From contig NZ_CALPCD010000008.1 in the NCBI RefSeq assembly GCF_943192915.1, positions 18,721-82,720 on the forward strand: a DNA stretch of 64,000 nt, given 5' to 3'. Numbering within the stretch: position 1 is the stretch's first letter; every line of letters begins with the position of its first letter. Under the pieces are notes generated by a model. The model was not told the origin of the DNA. It made no database searches and saw only the letters and a program-made list of their open reading frames with translations. The translations under genes and the position numbers were made by a program. The stretch is from Anaerotardibacter muris. Lineage in GTDB: Bacteria; Actinomycetota; Coriobacteriia; Coriobacteriales; Eggerthellaceae. Below are positions 53,479 to 61,980 of this stretch, one piece after another.

Positions 53479-54635
53479 TCGAAAACGAAAGGGAAGTCGT
53501 GTTCAATCGAAAGGTCACCTATTCCAGCAAACCTAATCATGCGGCCCGTGCAGCTCATGCGCGTGGTGAACGAGAATTCAGCAAGTACGACACTACGCTC
53601 ATCCGCCCCCAGCGCGCGAAAAAGCCGCTCTATATCGGCATCGCGGTTGCGGTGGTGGCCATCCTGCTCGTCATCTTCGGTCTGGTGAATTGCATGGGAT
53701 CTTGCGACAAGAACCCGAACATGGCTCCTGATGGCCAGGAAGTGCGCATCGAGATCCCCGAAGGTTCAACTACGCCAGCGATCGCATCGATCCTCTACGA
53801 TGCGGGCATCATCGAGAACCAGAAGGCTTTCAGTGATGAAGTATCTCGTCGCGGTGCAGCCTCCTCGCTCAAATCGGGCATCTATGTGTTCGTGGGCGGA
53901 GAGCCGCTTAACGAAGTGGTCGATCATCTTATCGCAGGACCTGGTCAAAGCGAGAACACCTTCGTGATCCCTGAAGGCTATACGCTCGAACGTACGGCAC
54001 AGGCTGTTGCGGCGGCCTATGCTGGCACCATAACCGAAGAGCAGTTCCTTGCGGCAGCTCACGACGCTTCGCGTTTCCAGGACCGCTTCTCTTTCGTGAA
54101 AGATGCCTACGACAATTCGCTCGAAGGCTTCCTGTTCCCGAAGACCTATGAGATCGTGTTGGGCTATAGTGCCGATGATGTCATTGCCCAGATGTTAACC
54201 CAGTACGAACAAGAGGTGCGCTCGCTCAACTACTCGTATCCTCACGAACAAGGTCTGAGCGATTATCAAACGCTCATCTTGGCTTCGATCATCGAACGCG
54301 AAGCAGCAAGCGACAACAAGGTTCTGGTGGCTTCGGTCTTCTACAATCGTCTCGATATCGATATGGCCCTGCAGTCCGATGCGACCACGGCCTATGCCAT
54401 CGGTGGCGACCCTACGCCAGATGATCTGAAGAAAGAAGGCCCCTTCAACACCTATCTGAACAAGGGTTTGCCTCCTGGACCGATCTGTTCACCTGGCATC
54501 GCTTCGCTCGAAGCAGCTTGCAACCCTGAGAACACCGAATACTACTACTTCTACTTCAAAGACAATGGTCAGGGCGGCCTTGACTATTACTTCAGCCAGA
54601 CCTACGAAGAGCACCAGGCAGCTATCGCTGGCTAG
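53475..54635 (+). CDS. mltG: MltG-type endolytic murein transglycosylase
   Basis: A protein of about 386 residues with one membrane helix (KPLYIGIAVAVVAILLVIFG) after a basic cytoplasmic tail of about 50 residues. The external part has a LysM-like subdomain (EVRIEIPEGSTTPAIASIL) and the YceG catalytic region with IPEGYTLERTA, the catalytic Glu in LASIIEREA, and FNTYLNKGLPPGPICSPG. It cleaves nascent glycan strands and may set their length. Start choice: ATG 53475 overlaps the ruvX stop (coupling), while GTG 53499 has a stronger AAAGGG site; either is possible. The order alaS-ruvX-mltG supports the call. Confidence 0.92.
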   Translation: MIENEREVVFNRKVTYSSKPNHAARAAHARGEREFSKYDTTLIRPQRAKKPLYIGIAVAVVAILLVIFGLVNCMGSCDKNPNMAPDGQEVRIEIPEGSTTPAIASILYDAGIIENQKAFSDEVSRRGAASSLKSGIYVFVGGEPLNEVVDHLIAGPGQSENTFVIPEGYTLERTAQAVAAAYAGTITEEQFLAAAHDASRFQDRFSFVKDAYDNSLEGFLFPKTYEIVLGYSADDVIAQMLTQYEQEVRSLNYSYPHEQGLSDYQTLILASIIEREAASDNKVLVASVFYNRLDIDMALQSDATTAYAIGGDPTPDDLKKEGPFNTYLNKGLPPGPICSPGIASLEAACNPENTEYYYFYFKDNGQGGLDYYFSQTYEEHQAAIAG

Positions 54636-54656
54636 CCAGGGAGCGAAGGGGAGTGC

Positions 54657-55199
54657 GTGAAGCTGTTCGAGCCCGATAGGTATTTCGCAGCCATCACCTC
54701 GATCGATATCGAATGGGATCTGCTGCGCCTGCACCTCGATCACGTGCTGCTCGATATCGATAATACGCTGCTCCGTCGCGACAATCATGAAGTCCCTCTT
54801 CCCGTACGCGCTTGGTTGGCGAAGGCTCGTTCCAAGGGCGTGAAGCTCTGCCTGCTCAGCAATAATTTCCATGACGCCGTGTTCGACTTGGCAGAAGAGC
54901 TCGACTTGCCTATCGTGGCGAAGGCCATGAAGCCGCTACCGTTCGGGTATGAGCGTGCGATGAGGCTCATCGGTGCGACCAAGGGGGATACCGTCATGGT
55001 CGGCGATCAGCTGTTCACTGATATAGCAGGAGCTCATGCGCTTGGCATGAAGGCCTATCTGGTGCAGCCTCTGGTGGAGGAAGACCTTAAGCATACGCTG
55101 ATCATGCGTCGTTTCGAGCGTGTTCTGCTAGGAGACAGCGTTCCTGATGATGTGCCGCGATCCCAAGCAGAGCCGGTCTCCGATACAGAACAAGCGTAG
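54657..55199 (+). CDS. YqeG-family HAD phosphatase
   Basis: A 180-residue HAD-superfamily protein: LLDIDNTLL with nucleophile and general-acid Asp, LCLLSNN (motif II), KPLPFGYERAM with the motif III Lys, and VMVGDQLFTDIAGA (motif IV). It belongs to the YqeG/phosphatidylglycerophosphatase-like IIIA group; some members dephosphorylate phosphatidylglycerophosphate, but the substrate is not decided by sequence. It starts with GTG 54657 after GGGGAG, 21 bp behind mltG. The C-terminal 20 residues are polar and poorly conserved. It is followed by the aro genes after a gap of about 125 bp. Confidence 0.88.
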   Translation: MKLFEPDRYFAAITSIDIEWDLLRLHLDHVLLDIDNTLLRRDNHEVPLPVRAWLAKARSKGVKLCLLSNNFHDAVFDLAEELDLPIVAKAMKPLPFGYERAMRLIGATKGDTVMVGDQLFTDIAGAHALGMKAYLVQPLVEEDLKHTLIMRRFERVLLGDSVPDDVPRSQAEPVSDTEQA

Positions 55200-55326
55200 G
55201 ATCCGTAGGAACGACCGCATCTTGTGCAAGATCGGCACGGCTTGCGCACGAGTATTTGCTAGAATGAGAAGTACTTTACTCCACGCAAGTGGCGCGTTAG
55301 CGCCTTCGATCCCATAAAGGATGGTT

Positions 55327-56499
55327 ATGCAATACGTATCTGCTGGTGAAAGCCATGGTCCAGCCCTGACCGCTATCGTTTCAGGCGTTCCTGCAGGGCT
55401 CACGATCTCGGAGAAGAACATCAATTCCGATCTGGCGCGTCGTCAGGGTGGTTATGGTCGTGGTGGCAGGCAGAAGATCGAAAAGGACCGCGTGCAGATC
55501 TTATCTGGCGTGCGCTTCGGCAAGACCTTGGGTACGCCTGTCACGCTCATGATCCAAAATGATGACTGGGTGAACTGGACCGACCGCATGGCAGTCTTCG
55601 GGGATGCTCCTCAGGATCTGGTGCGCGAAGTAACGCCTCGTCCAGGACATGCCGATCTGCTCGGTGTTCTGAAGAATGACATGGATGATTGTCGCAATAT
55701 TCTGGAGCGTTCGAGTGCTCGTGAGACCGCAATCCGTGTGGCGGCTTCTGGTATCGCACGCGAATTCTTGGCCGAGGTAGGTGTTGGGATCTATTCCTAT
55801 GTGAATTGCATCGGTGGCGTTACGCTCGATGAGGAAGACCCTATCCGCGATGCGGCTGACTATCGTCCGCTCGCCATCGAGATGAGCGAACTGCGCTGCC
55901 CGGATGAAGCTACCACCGAAGCCATGAAGGCGCGCATCGATGAAGCGCGCGAATCCGGCCAGAGCTTGGGTGGCACGTTCCGTGTGGTGGTGAACGGGTT
56001 GCTGCCTACGCTTGGCGGATTCGAAGAATCGCGCGAACGTCTTACCTCGAAGCTCGGTGGGGCTGTGTTCTCCATTCCTGCTATCAAAGGCGTTGAATTC
56101 GGTATCGGTTTCCAGAACGCGAAGGTGATGGGCCGCGAAGCTCATGATGAGATATACCTGGACAAGAAGAAGGGCTTCTTGCGCTCTACCAATCGTGCAG
56201 GTGGTCTCGAAGGCGGCATGACCACGGGAATGCCCTTGGTCATTACTGCGGCGATGAAGCCTATCCCTACTCAGATCGACCCGTTGAACACGGTGAACAT
56301 CGATACGCTCGAGGTGGCGAAAGCCTCTACGGAGCGCAGCGATGTGTGCGCAGTTCCAGCAGCGGCGGTGGTAGCAGAGGCTGAAGTGGCTTTCGTGCTC
56401 GCTCAAGCCTATCTGGATAAATTCGGCGGCGATAACATGACCGACATCAAAGCAAATATCGAGGCATTCAAGAAGCGCATCAAGACGATGTCGCGCTAG
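55327..56499 (+). CDS. aroC: Chorismate synthase
   Basis: A 390-residue enzyme with all three family signatures: YVSAGESHGPALTAIVSG at the start, RPGHADLLGVLKNDMDDCRN with the catalytic His, and RSTNRAGGLEGGMTTGMPL. It eliminates phosphate from EPSP to form chorismate and needs reduced FMN. The enzyme is followed by aroK and aroB at 9 and 2 bp, so the unit covers the end and the second step of the shikimate pathway plus shikimate kinase. ATG 55327 is better placed behind AAAGGA than the in-frame ATG at 55321. The length is normal for the family. Confidence 0.96.
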   Translation: MQYVSAGESHGPALTAIVSGVPAGLTISEKNINSDLARRQGGYGRGGRQKIEKDRVQILSGVRFGKTLGTPVTLMIQNDDWVNWTDRMAVFGDAPQDLVREVTPRPGHADLLGVLKNDMDDCRNILERSSARETAIRVAASGIAREFLAEVGVGIYSYVNCIGGVTLDEEDPIRDAADYRPLAIEMSELRCPDEATTEAMKARIDEARESGQSLGGTFRVVVNGLLPTLGGFEESRERLTSKLGGAVFSIPAIKGVEFGIGFQNAKVMGREAHDEIYLDKKKGFLRSTNRAGGLEGGMTTGMPLVITAAMKPIPTQIDPLNTVNIDTLEVAKASTERSDVCAVPAAAVVAEAEVAFVLAQAYLDKFGGDNMTDIKANIEAFKKRIKTMSR

Positions 56500-56508
56500 G
56501 GGGCAAAC

Positions 56509-57072
56509 ATGACCGAGCATAAACCACATCCTGGAAGCTATCGTCTCACACAGCCAGTGTTCTTCATCGGTTTCATGGGCGCAGGTAAGACCAGCATCTC
56601 CCAGCAGCTCGCGGTGCAGTACGGCATCGCATCCATCGATGCCGATGAATATCTCGAGTTGCGAGAAGACCGTATCATCGCGGATATCTTCGCCGAAGAT
56701 GGGGAAGAGGTATTCCGTGATATCGAGACCGACGTTCTGCGCGATCTTGCCGGGCGTTCCCCTCGCCTTATTGGCTGCGGAGGCGGCGTGGTCACCAAGC
56801 GTCCAGAAAACGCGCAGATCATGCGCGAGAACGGTCATGTGGTCTATCTTCAGGTAACAGCGGATGAGGCTGCGCGCCGCATCCCTAATACCGATTCGCG
56901 CCCGATGTTCAAGAACCTCGATACGGCACGCAAGACCATCGTCGAGCGCATTCCGAATTACGAAGCCGCTGCTCACTATTCCATCAATACCGAAGGCCGC
57001 TCAGTGGTCGACCTCGCGCATGAGATCGCCGATCATCTGCTCGAGATCGGTGTCATGGTGAAGGAAGACTAG
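56509..57072 (+). CDS. aroK: Shikimate kinase
   Basis: A 187-residue P-loop kinase: Walker A IGFMGAGKTSISQQLA, the shikimate-binding DADEYLELR, DIFAEDGEEVFRDIE, the substrate-binding Gly triplet in LIGCGGGVVTK and a lid region near RPMFKNLD. It phosphorylates shikimate at O3. A 15-residue N-terminal extension precedes the P-loop strand. It lies between aroC and aroB with tight spacing, the typical aroC-aroK-aroB order of Gram-positive bacteria. A GGGG stretch is the only candidate ribosome-binding site, so coupling to aroC is probable. Confidence 0.94.
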   Translation: MTEHKPHPGSYRLTQPVFFIGFMGAGKTSISQQLAVQYGIASIDADEYLELREDRIIADIFAEDGEEVFRDIETDVLRDLAGRSPRLIGCGGGVVTKRPENAQIMRENGHVVYLQVTADEAARRIPNTDSRPMFKNLDTARKTIVERIPNYEAAAHYSINTEGRSVVDLAHEIADHLLEIGVMVKED

Positions 57073-57074
57073 TC

Positions 57075-58187
57075 ATGGCAAAGGTGGTCGTCGACATCGC
57101 AGGCAAGCGCCCTTACGATGTACGCGTTGCTCCTGGTATCCTGCAGAACCTTGGAGAAGCGCTTCGTCGTCTTGATCGGAACCCGAAGGCGCTCATCATC
57201 ACGGATCTGGAAGTTGCCAAGCATTATCTGAACGCGACCAAGGCATCGCTCGAGGATGCTGGCTATCACTGCTCTGTCATCACAGTTCCAAGCGGCGAGG
57301 AAGCTAAATCGGTCGAATGCGCTGCCGAGATCTGGAACGCCATGGCAGATTGCAAGCTCAACCGCGACTCGCTCGTGGTCGCGCTTGGCGGCGGCGTTAT
57401 TGGAGACTTGGCTGGATTCACTGGTTCTACGTTCATGCGCGGATTGCCAGTTGTGCAGGTTCCCACCACCTTGCTCTCCATGGTCGATTCTTCCGTAGGC
57501 GGCAAGACTGCCATCAATCTGGAAGCTGGCAAGAATTTGGTCGGCACGTTCTGTCAGCCGCTCTATGTGTGCGCCGATATCGAAACATTGCAGACGCTCC
57601 CTGAACGCGAATGGGCTTGTGGCTGTGCAGAGATCGCGAAATCAGCGCTCATCGATTCTGACGATTTCTTCTTCTGGCTATGCGAACACGCCGATCAGCT
57701 GGCGGCACGTAATGCTGATGTCGTCCAAGAGGCCGTGGTGAAGAGCGTGGTGTTCAAGGCGCAAGTGGTCGCGGCAGATGAGCAAGAGACAAAAGGCGTG
57801 CGTGAATGCTTGAATTATGGTCATACCCTTGCTCATGCGATCGAAACAGAAGCGGGTTATGGGGTGTATTCTCATGGCGCTGCCGTTGCTGAGGGCATGC
57901 GTTTTGCTGCGCGTTTGGGCGTTGCATGTTGCGGCACTCCTCTCGCGCTGGTGGAGACCCAAGACCATCTGCTTGATGAACTGGGGCTTCCCGCACTTGA
58001 TCTTCAAGCTGATCCAGAACGCCTGCTCGATCTGATGTTCTCTGACAAGAAGGTTCGTTCGAATACCTTGCGCTTCGTGCTCCCGCGCGATGTGGGTGAT
58101 TGGGAAGTGGTCAGCCTTGAACCAGATGTAGTGCTCGAGCATCTGAGGGCTTGGCAGCAGAGCCTTTCGTGCGCCGATCAGGCTTGA
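57075..58187 (+). CDS. aroB: 3-dehydroquinate synthase
   Basis: A 370-residue enzyme: an NAD-binding N-domain (PSGEEAKSVECAAEIW, VALGGGVIGDLAGFTGSTFMRG), then VPTTLLSMVDSSVGGKTAIN with catalytic residues, and the metal ligands Glu in CGCAEIAKSALI and two His in GHTLAHAIE and SHGAAVAEGM. It converts DAHP to 3-dehydroquinate, the second step of the shikimate pathway, using NAD+ and a divalent metal. It begins 2 bp after aroK and ends 3 bp before the peptidase gene, so it sits in one transcript with both. Confidence 0.96.
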   Translation: MAKVVVDIAGKRPYDVRVAPGILQNLGEALRRLDRNPKALIITDLEVAKHYLNATKASLEDAGYHCSVITVPSGEEAKSVECAAEIWNAMADCKLNRDSLVVALGGGVIGDLAGFTGSTFMRGLPVVQVPTTLLSMVDSSVGGKTAINLEAGKNLVGTFCQPLYVCADIETLQTLPEREWACGCAEIAKSALIDSDDFFFWLCEHADQLAARNADVVQEAVVKSVVFKAQVVAADEQETKGVRECLNYGHTLAHAIETEAGYGVYSHGAAVAEGMRFAARLGVACCGTPLALVETQDHLLDELGLPALDLQADPERLLDLMFSDKKVRSNTLRFVLPRDVGDWEVVSLEPDVVLEHLRAWQQSLSCADQA

Positions 58188-58190
58188 TCC

Positions 58191-59360
58191 ATGACCGCCG
58201 ATACTGCTCGATACGAAGGAGCAAGCACTCCTTGCGAACAACGACTTGCATGCGTACGCGACGTGCTCGCTCAAGCTGGCATCGATGCGCTCTACGTGCG
58301 CGATCTTTCGAACATCAAATGGCTCACTGGATTCGATGCGGTCTTCGACGACGAACCCGCCCATGCGCTTGTCATCACAGACAAAGATGCATGGCTCCAT
58401 ACCGATTCTCGTTACTGTGAAGCTGCTCAGGCGGCCGCGGGCCACGGACCTATAGAGGTGTCGACTGCGCCAGGAGGTCATGCCGCGTTCCTGCTCTCGA
58501 AGATCGGCAGCGCTGCGCGCGTTGCTTTCGAAGATACGCTCACGCTGCGCGAATTCCATCAACTTGAACGTGTGGCCCAAGAGGCTCAAGAAGCCAAAGA
58601 AGCCGAAGGCGGAAGCACTCACATCGAACTGGTCGAACAGAGCGGGCTTCTTGAGAGGCTGCGGCAAACCAAGGCTCCATCCGAGATCGACGCGATGCGC
58701 AAGGCGCAACGGATCACTGATGATGCTTTCAGCTATATCATCTCTTTCATCAAGCCCGGCATGAGCGAAGCTCAGATCCAGCAAGCTCTTGATGCGTTCA
58801 TGTTCGAAGCAGGCGCAGAGGGGCTGGCGTTTCCTACCATCGTTGCGACAGGTAGCCACGCCGCAAGTCCTCACGCTATTCCAGGTGATCGTACTATCCA
58901 GCCTGGAGACGCCATCGTCATGGATTTCGGGGCGCGTTATAACGGCTATTGCTCAGATATGACGCGCACGGTGTTCGTGGGGGAACCGAATGAGAAGATG
59001 CGCGCGGCATGGGAGGCTATCAGGGAAGCGAACGAGCGCTGCGAGGAAGCGTTGCGGGCTGGTAAGACAGGCGCTCAGATCCATGAGCTGGCGGAATCCA
59101 TTTTGGCGCAGCACGGGTTCGCAAAGACCATGGGGCACGGTCTTGGTCATAGTCTTGGGATCGACATCCATGAAGACCCTTCGCTTTCTCCCCGTAATGG
59201 CGATCCGCTGCCTGTCGGTGCCGTGGTCACCGTAGAACCAGGCATCTACATCCCGGGTGAATTCGGCATGAGACTTGAAGATTTTGGGGTGATCACCGAA
59301 TCAGGCTTTCAGGTTCTTACCCAAAGCACCCACGACATGGTTATAATAGACCCACGATAA
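58191..59360 (+). CDS. M24-family Xaa-Pro aminopeptidase
   Basis: A 389-residue creatinase-like protein with an N-terminal substrate domain (~1-150) and a pita-bread metallopeptidase domain. The five metal ligands are visible: Asp in VMDFGARYNGYCSD (both Asp), His in GHGLGHSLGIDIHE, Glu in VTVEPGIY and Glu in MRLEDFGVIT. It removes the N-terminal residue before proline. The position immediately upstream of efp is classical; EF-P helps translate proline runs and the peptidase recycles proline peptides. It starts 3 bp after aroB, at ATG 58191, without a clear ribosome-binding site. Confidence 0.93.
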   Translation: MTADTARYEGASTPCEQRLACVRDVLAQAGIDALYVRDLSNIKWLTGFDAVFDDEPAHALVITDKDAWLHTDSRYCEAAQAAAGHGPIEVSTAPGGHAAFLLSKIGSAARVAFEDTLTLREFHQLERVAQEAQEAKEAEGGSTHIELVEQSGLLERLRQTKAPSEIDAMRKAQRITDDAFSYIISFIKPGMSEAQIQQALDAFMFEAGAEGLAFPTIVATGSHAASPHAIPGDRTIQPGDAIVMDFGARYNGYCSDMTRTVFVGEPNEKMRAAWEAIREANERCEEALRAGKTGAQIHELAESILAQHGFAKTMGHGLGHSLGIDIHEDPSLSPRNGDPLPVGAVVTVEPGIYIPGEFGMRLEDFGVITESGFQVLTQSTHDMVIIDPR

Positions 59361-59393
59361 CGCCCCATAGAATCTAAGAATCGAGGAACCGTA

Positions 59394-59954
59394 GTGGCTA
59401 TTTCTACCGCAGACTTCCGTAACGGAATGTGTATCGAATATAAGGATAAGCTCTGGGTCATCATTGAATTCCAGCATGTGAAGCCAGGTAAGGGCGGTGC
59501 GTTCGTTCGCACCAAGCTGCGTGACATCCGTTCGGGTCGCGTGGTCGACTACACCTTCAATTCAGGCACCAAGTTCGAATCCTTGCGCCTTGAGAAGAAG
59601 GTCATGCAGTACCTCTACAATGATGGTGCAGATTTCCATTTCATGGACCCCAACACCTATGATCAGATCGCACTTTCGGCCGATATCGTGGGAGAGACCG
59701 AACAGTGGCTCAAGGAAAACGACGAGGTCACACTGCTCTATGCAGGTGATGAACTCATCGGTCTGGAGCCTCAGATGTTCGTTGAGCTTGAGGTGACCGA
59801 CACTGAACCCGGTTTCAAGGGCGATACGGTCCAGGGTGGTACCAAGCCAGCAACCCTGGAAACGGGCGCGACCATCCAGGTTCCCATGTTCATCGATAAC
59901 GGCGATATCCTGCGCATCGATACGCGTGATGGTCGTTATGTCACCCGTGTTTAA
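59394..59954 (+). CDS. efp: Elongation factor P
   Basis: A 186-residue EF-P with the three beta-barrel domains. The domain I loop HVKPGKGGAFVRTKLR carries a Lys at the tip (about residue 32), in place of the Arg that marks EarP-dependent EF-Ps. Actinobacterial EF-Ps with a Lys tip and flanking prolines can act unmodified, so the absence of modification genes here is not surprising. It rescues ribosomes stalled on polyproline. It starts with GTG 59394 after GAGGAA and ends the aroC-aroK-aroB-pepP-efp unit. Confidence 0.96.
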   Translation: MAISTADFRNGMCIEYKDKLWVIIEFQHVKPGKGGAFVRTKLRDIRSGRVVDYTFNSGTKFESLRLEKKVMQYLYNDGADFHFMDPNTYDQIALSADIVGETEQWLKENDEVTLLYAGDELIGLEPQMFVELEVTDTEPGFKGDTVQGGTKPATLETGATIQVPMFIDNGDILRIDTRDGRYVTRV

Positions 59955-59988
59955 TCTCGGTTGAACTCACCTAAAATACCAGTATTTG

Positions 59989-60020
59989 CGAGGCGCGTTA
60001 TGCGCCTCGTGTCGTATAAT
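59989..60020 (+). other. Hairpin and isolated -10 box between efp and the carboxylase genes
   Basis: A perfect 8-bp stem (CGAGGCGC 59989-59996, GCGCCTCG 60002-60009) has no T-run, so it is at best a weak terminator. TATAAT follows at 60015-60020, but no -35 stands at an acceptable distance. The two may form the end of one unit and the start of the next. Confidence 0.4.
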
Positions 60021-60081
60021 AATCGTTCACCATCAAGCCACCCACGCACGGGTGCTCTGTGATCAAGGAGGTGCGAGTCAC

Positions 60082-61980
60082 TTGGCAAAGCTGCAACTTA
60101 TGGACACCACGATCCGCGACGGACAACAAAGCCTTTGGGCTACCCGTATGTCCATCGGCGACATGCTGCCCATTTTGCCCAAGATGGATCGCGTTGGATA
60201 TTGGGCTATCGAAGCCTGGGGCGGTGCAACTTTTGACACCTGCCTGCGATTCCTCGACGAAAATCCCTGGGATCGTCTCAGGCTGATCAAGTCGAAGACG
60301 CCCAACACCCGTTTGTCCATGCTCTCGCGCGGCCAGAATCTGGTCGGTTATAAGCATTATTCGCGCGAAGTCTGCTTCCGCTTCATCGAGGCCGCTCATC
60401 GCAATGGCATCGATGTCTTCCGCGTATTCGACGCACTGAACGATATTCGCAATGTGGTCGATAACGCTGAGGCGATCAAAGAATGCGGCGCGCACTTCGA
60501 AGGCGCGATCTCTTATACCATCTCTCCTGTTCACACGCTGGATAGCTTCTTGGAATATGGCCAGCAGCTCAAAGACCTGGGTGCAGACTCCATCGCCATC
60601 AAGGATATGGCTGGCATGCTCACCCCGTATCGTACCGAGCGCATCGTGAAGGCCTTCAACGCTGAGATCGGCCTGCCTGTTCATGTCCACTGCCACTATG
60701 TCGGTGGCATGGCTCCGGCGAATATCATCAAGTCCGCCGAAGCAGGCGCCGCTATCGCTGATACCGCTAGTGCACCGCTGGCGTTCGGTAACTCTCACCC
60801 AGCCGTCGAGATGATCGTTGCAGCGCTCGAGGAAAGCCGTTATGACACTGGCCTTGATCTTGGCTTGCTCTTCGAGATCTCTGAATATTGGGAGGAAGTG
60901 CGCAAGCGCGGTCATTATAAGCGCGGCGTCTCTTCGCTCACGCATATGAAGGTCTATTCCCATCAGGTCCCTGGTGGCATGATGTCGAACCTGGTCAGCC
61001 AGCTCGAGATCCAGAATGCCCTCGATCGTCTTGACGAGGTCATGGAAGAGATTCCACGCGTTCGTGCAGAGGTCGGCTATCCGCCGCTCGTTACGCCTAT
61101 GTCTCAGATCGTAGGCACTCAGGCGGTCTTCAATGTCCTTACGGGCAAGCGCTGGAGCGTCGTGTCCAAGGAGATGAAAGACTATATCTGCGGTTACTAC
61201 GGCAAAGCTCCTGGTCCCATGGACCAAGAGATCGTGGCCAAGGTGGTGGGAGACTCCGAAGTGCTCGATCCCAATACCGCACCAGGGTCGCTGGTCACCA
61301 CGACGTTCGCCGAACTCGAAGAAGAGATCGGTGATCTGGCGAAGTCAGAAGAAGACGTTTTGATGTATGCCCTGTTCCCGAACGAGGCACGCACTTACCT
61401 TAGCAAGCATCGCACATCTGAAAAGGTCGATTTCCTGCTGCAAGAGGAATCGAGCCAAACCAAAGAGGAGGATTACGTGGATATCAATCAGATTCGCGAA
61501 TTGGTCCGTGTGGCCGAAGAGAGCGGCGTCGGCGAGATCGTCGTTGAAGAAGAAGGCTACCGTATCGCGGTTCGTATGCCCGGTACTCCTTCCGCGGCTG
61601 CACCAGTGATCGCAGCTCCCGTTGAAGCGGCTCCTGCAGCCGTGGCTGCTGCCGCACCTGAAGCTGCTGCTCCTACTGCGGACGCTGCACCTGCGCGCCC
61701 AGCTTCCTGGCACTGCGTCACGGCTCCGATGGTCGGTACGTTCTATACATCCCCAGCTCCTGGCGAGCCTCCTTTCGTTCAGGTGGGCGATGAAGTCTCT
61801 GCTAATCAGACGCTTTGCATCGTTGAAGCGATGAAGCTCATGAATGAGATCACCAGTGAAGAGATGGGCACTGTTCGTGAAGTTTGCCTCGAAGATGCAA
61901 CGCCCGTCGAATTCGGCACGCCGCTGTTCTGGATCGAACCGCACAACTCCCACGATGCTATCGGACCGGAGAGTGCCTAG
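60082..61980 (+). CDS. pycB: Carboxyltransferase subunit fused to an AccB-type biotin carrier domain
   Basis: A 632-residue fusion. Residues ~1-455 are a TIM-barrel carboxyltransferase of the pyruvate carboxylase/oxaloacetate decarboxylase/5S transcarboxylase family (MDTTIRDGQQSLWATRM, FRVFDALND, AIKDMAGMLTPY, HVHCHYVGG with metal His). Residues ~470-520 resemble the start of AccB (DINQIRELVRVAEESGVGEI); an Ala/Pro linker follows, then a biotinyl domain (APMVGTFYTSPAPGEPPFV, biotin Lys in CIVEAMKLMNEI). With the biotin carboxylase encoded next it would carboxylate pyruvate or a related acid. Start: TTG 60082 behind AAGGAGGT; the frame is open upstream. The substrate is inferred from family only. 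Confidence 0.85.
   Translation: MAKLQLMDTTIRDGQQSLWATRMSIGDMLPILPKMDRVGYWAIEAWGGATFDTCLRFLDENPWDRLRLIKSKTPNTRLSMLSRGQNLVGYKHYSREVCFRFIEAAHRNGIDVFRVFDALNDIRNVVDNAEAIKECGAHFEGAISYTISPVHTLDSFLEYGQQLKDLGADSIAIKDMAGMLTPYRTERIVKAFNAEIGLPVHVHCHYVGGMAPANIIKSAEAGAAIADTASAPLAFGNSHPAVEMIVAALEESRYDTGLDLGLLFEISEYWEEVRKRGHYKRGVSSLTHMKVYSHQVPGGMMSNLVSQLEIQNALDRLDEVMEEIPRVRAEVGYPPLVTPMSQIVGTQAVFNVLTGKRWSVVSKEMKDYICGYYGKAPGPMDQEIVAKVVGDSEVLDPNTAPGSLVTTTFAELEEEIGDLAKSEEDVLMYALFPNEARTYLSKHRTSEKVDFLLQEESSQTKEEDYVDINQIRELVRVAEESGVGEIVVEEEGYRIAVRMPGTPSAAAPVIAAPVEAAPAAVAAAAPEAAAPTADAAPARPASWHCVTAPMVGTFYTSPAPGEPPFVQVGDEVSANQTLCIVEAMKLMNEITSEEMGTVREVCLEDATPVEFGTPLFWIEPHNSHDAIGPESA

Noticed and set aside
59989..60009. 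A strong terminator after efp
   Set aside because: The 8-bp stem is perfect, but no T-run follows, so intrinsic termination is doubtful.
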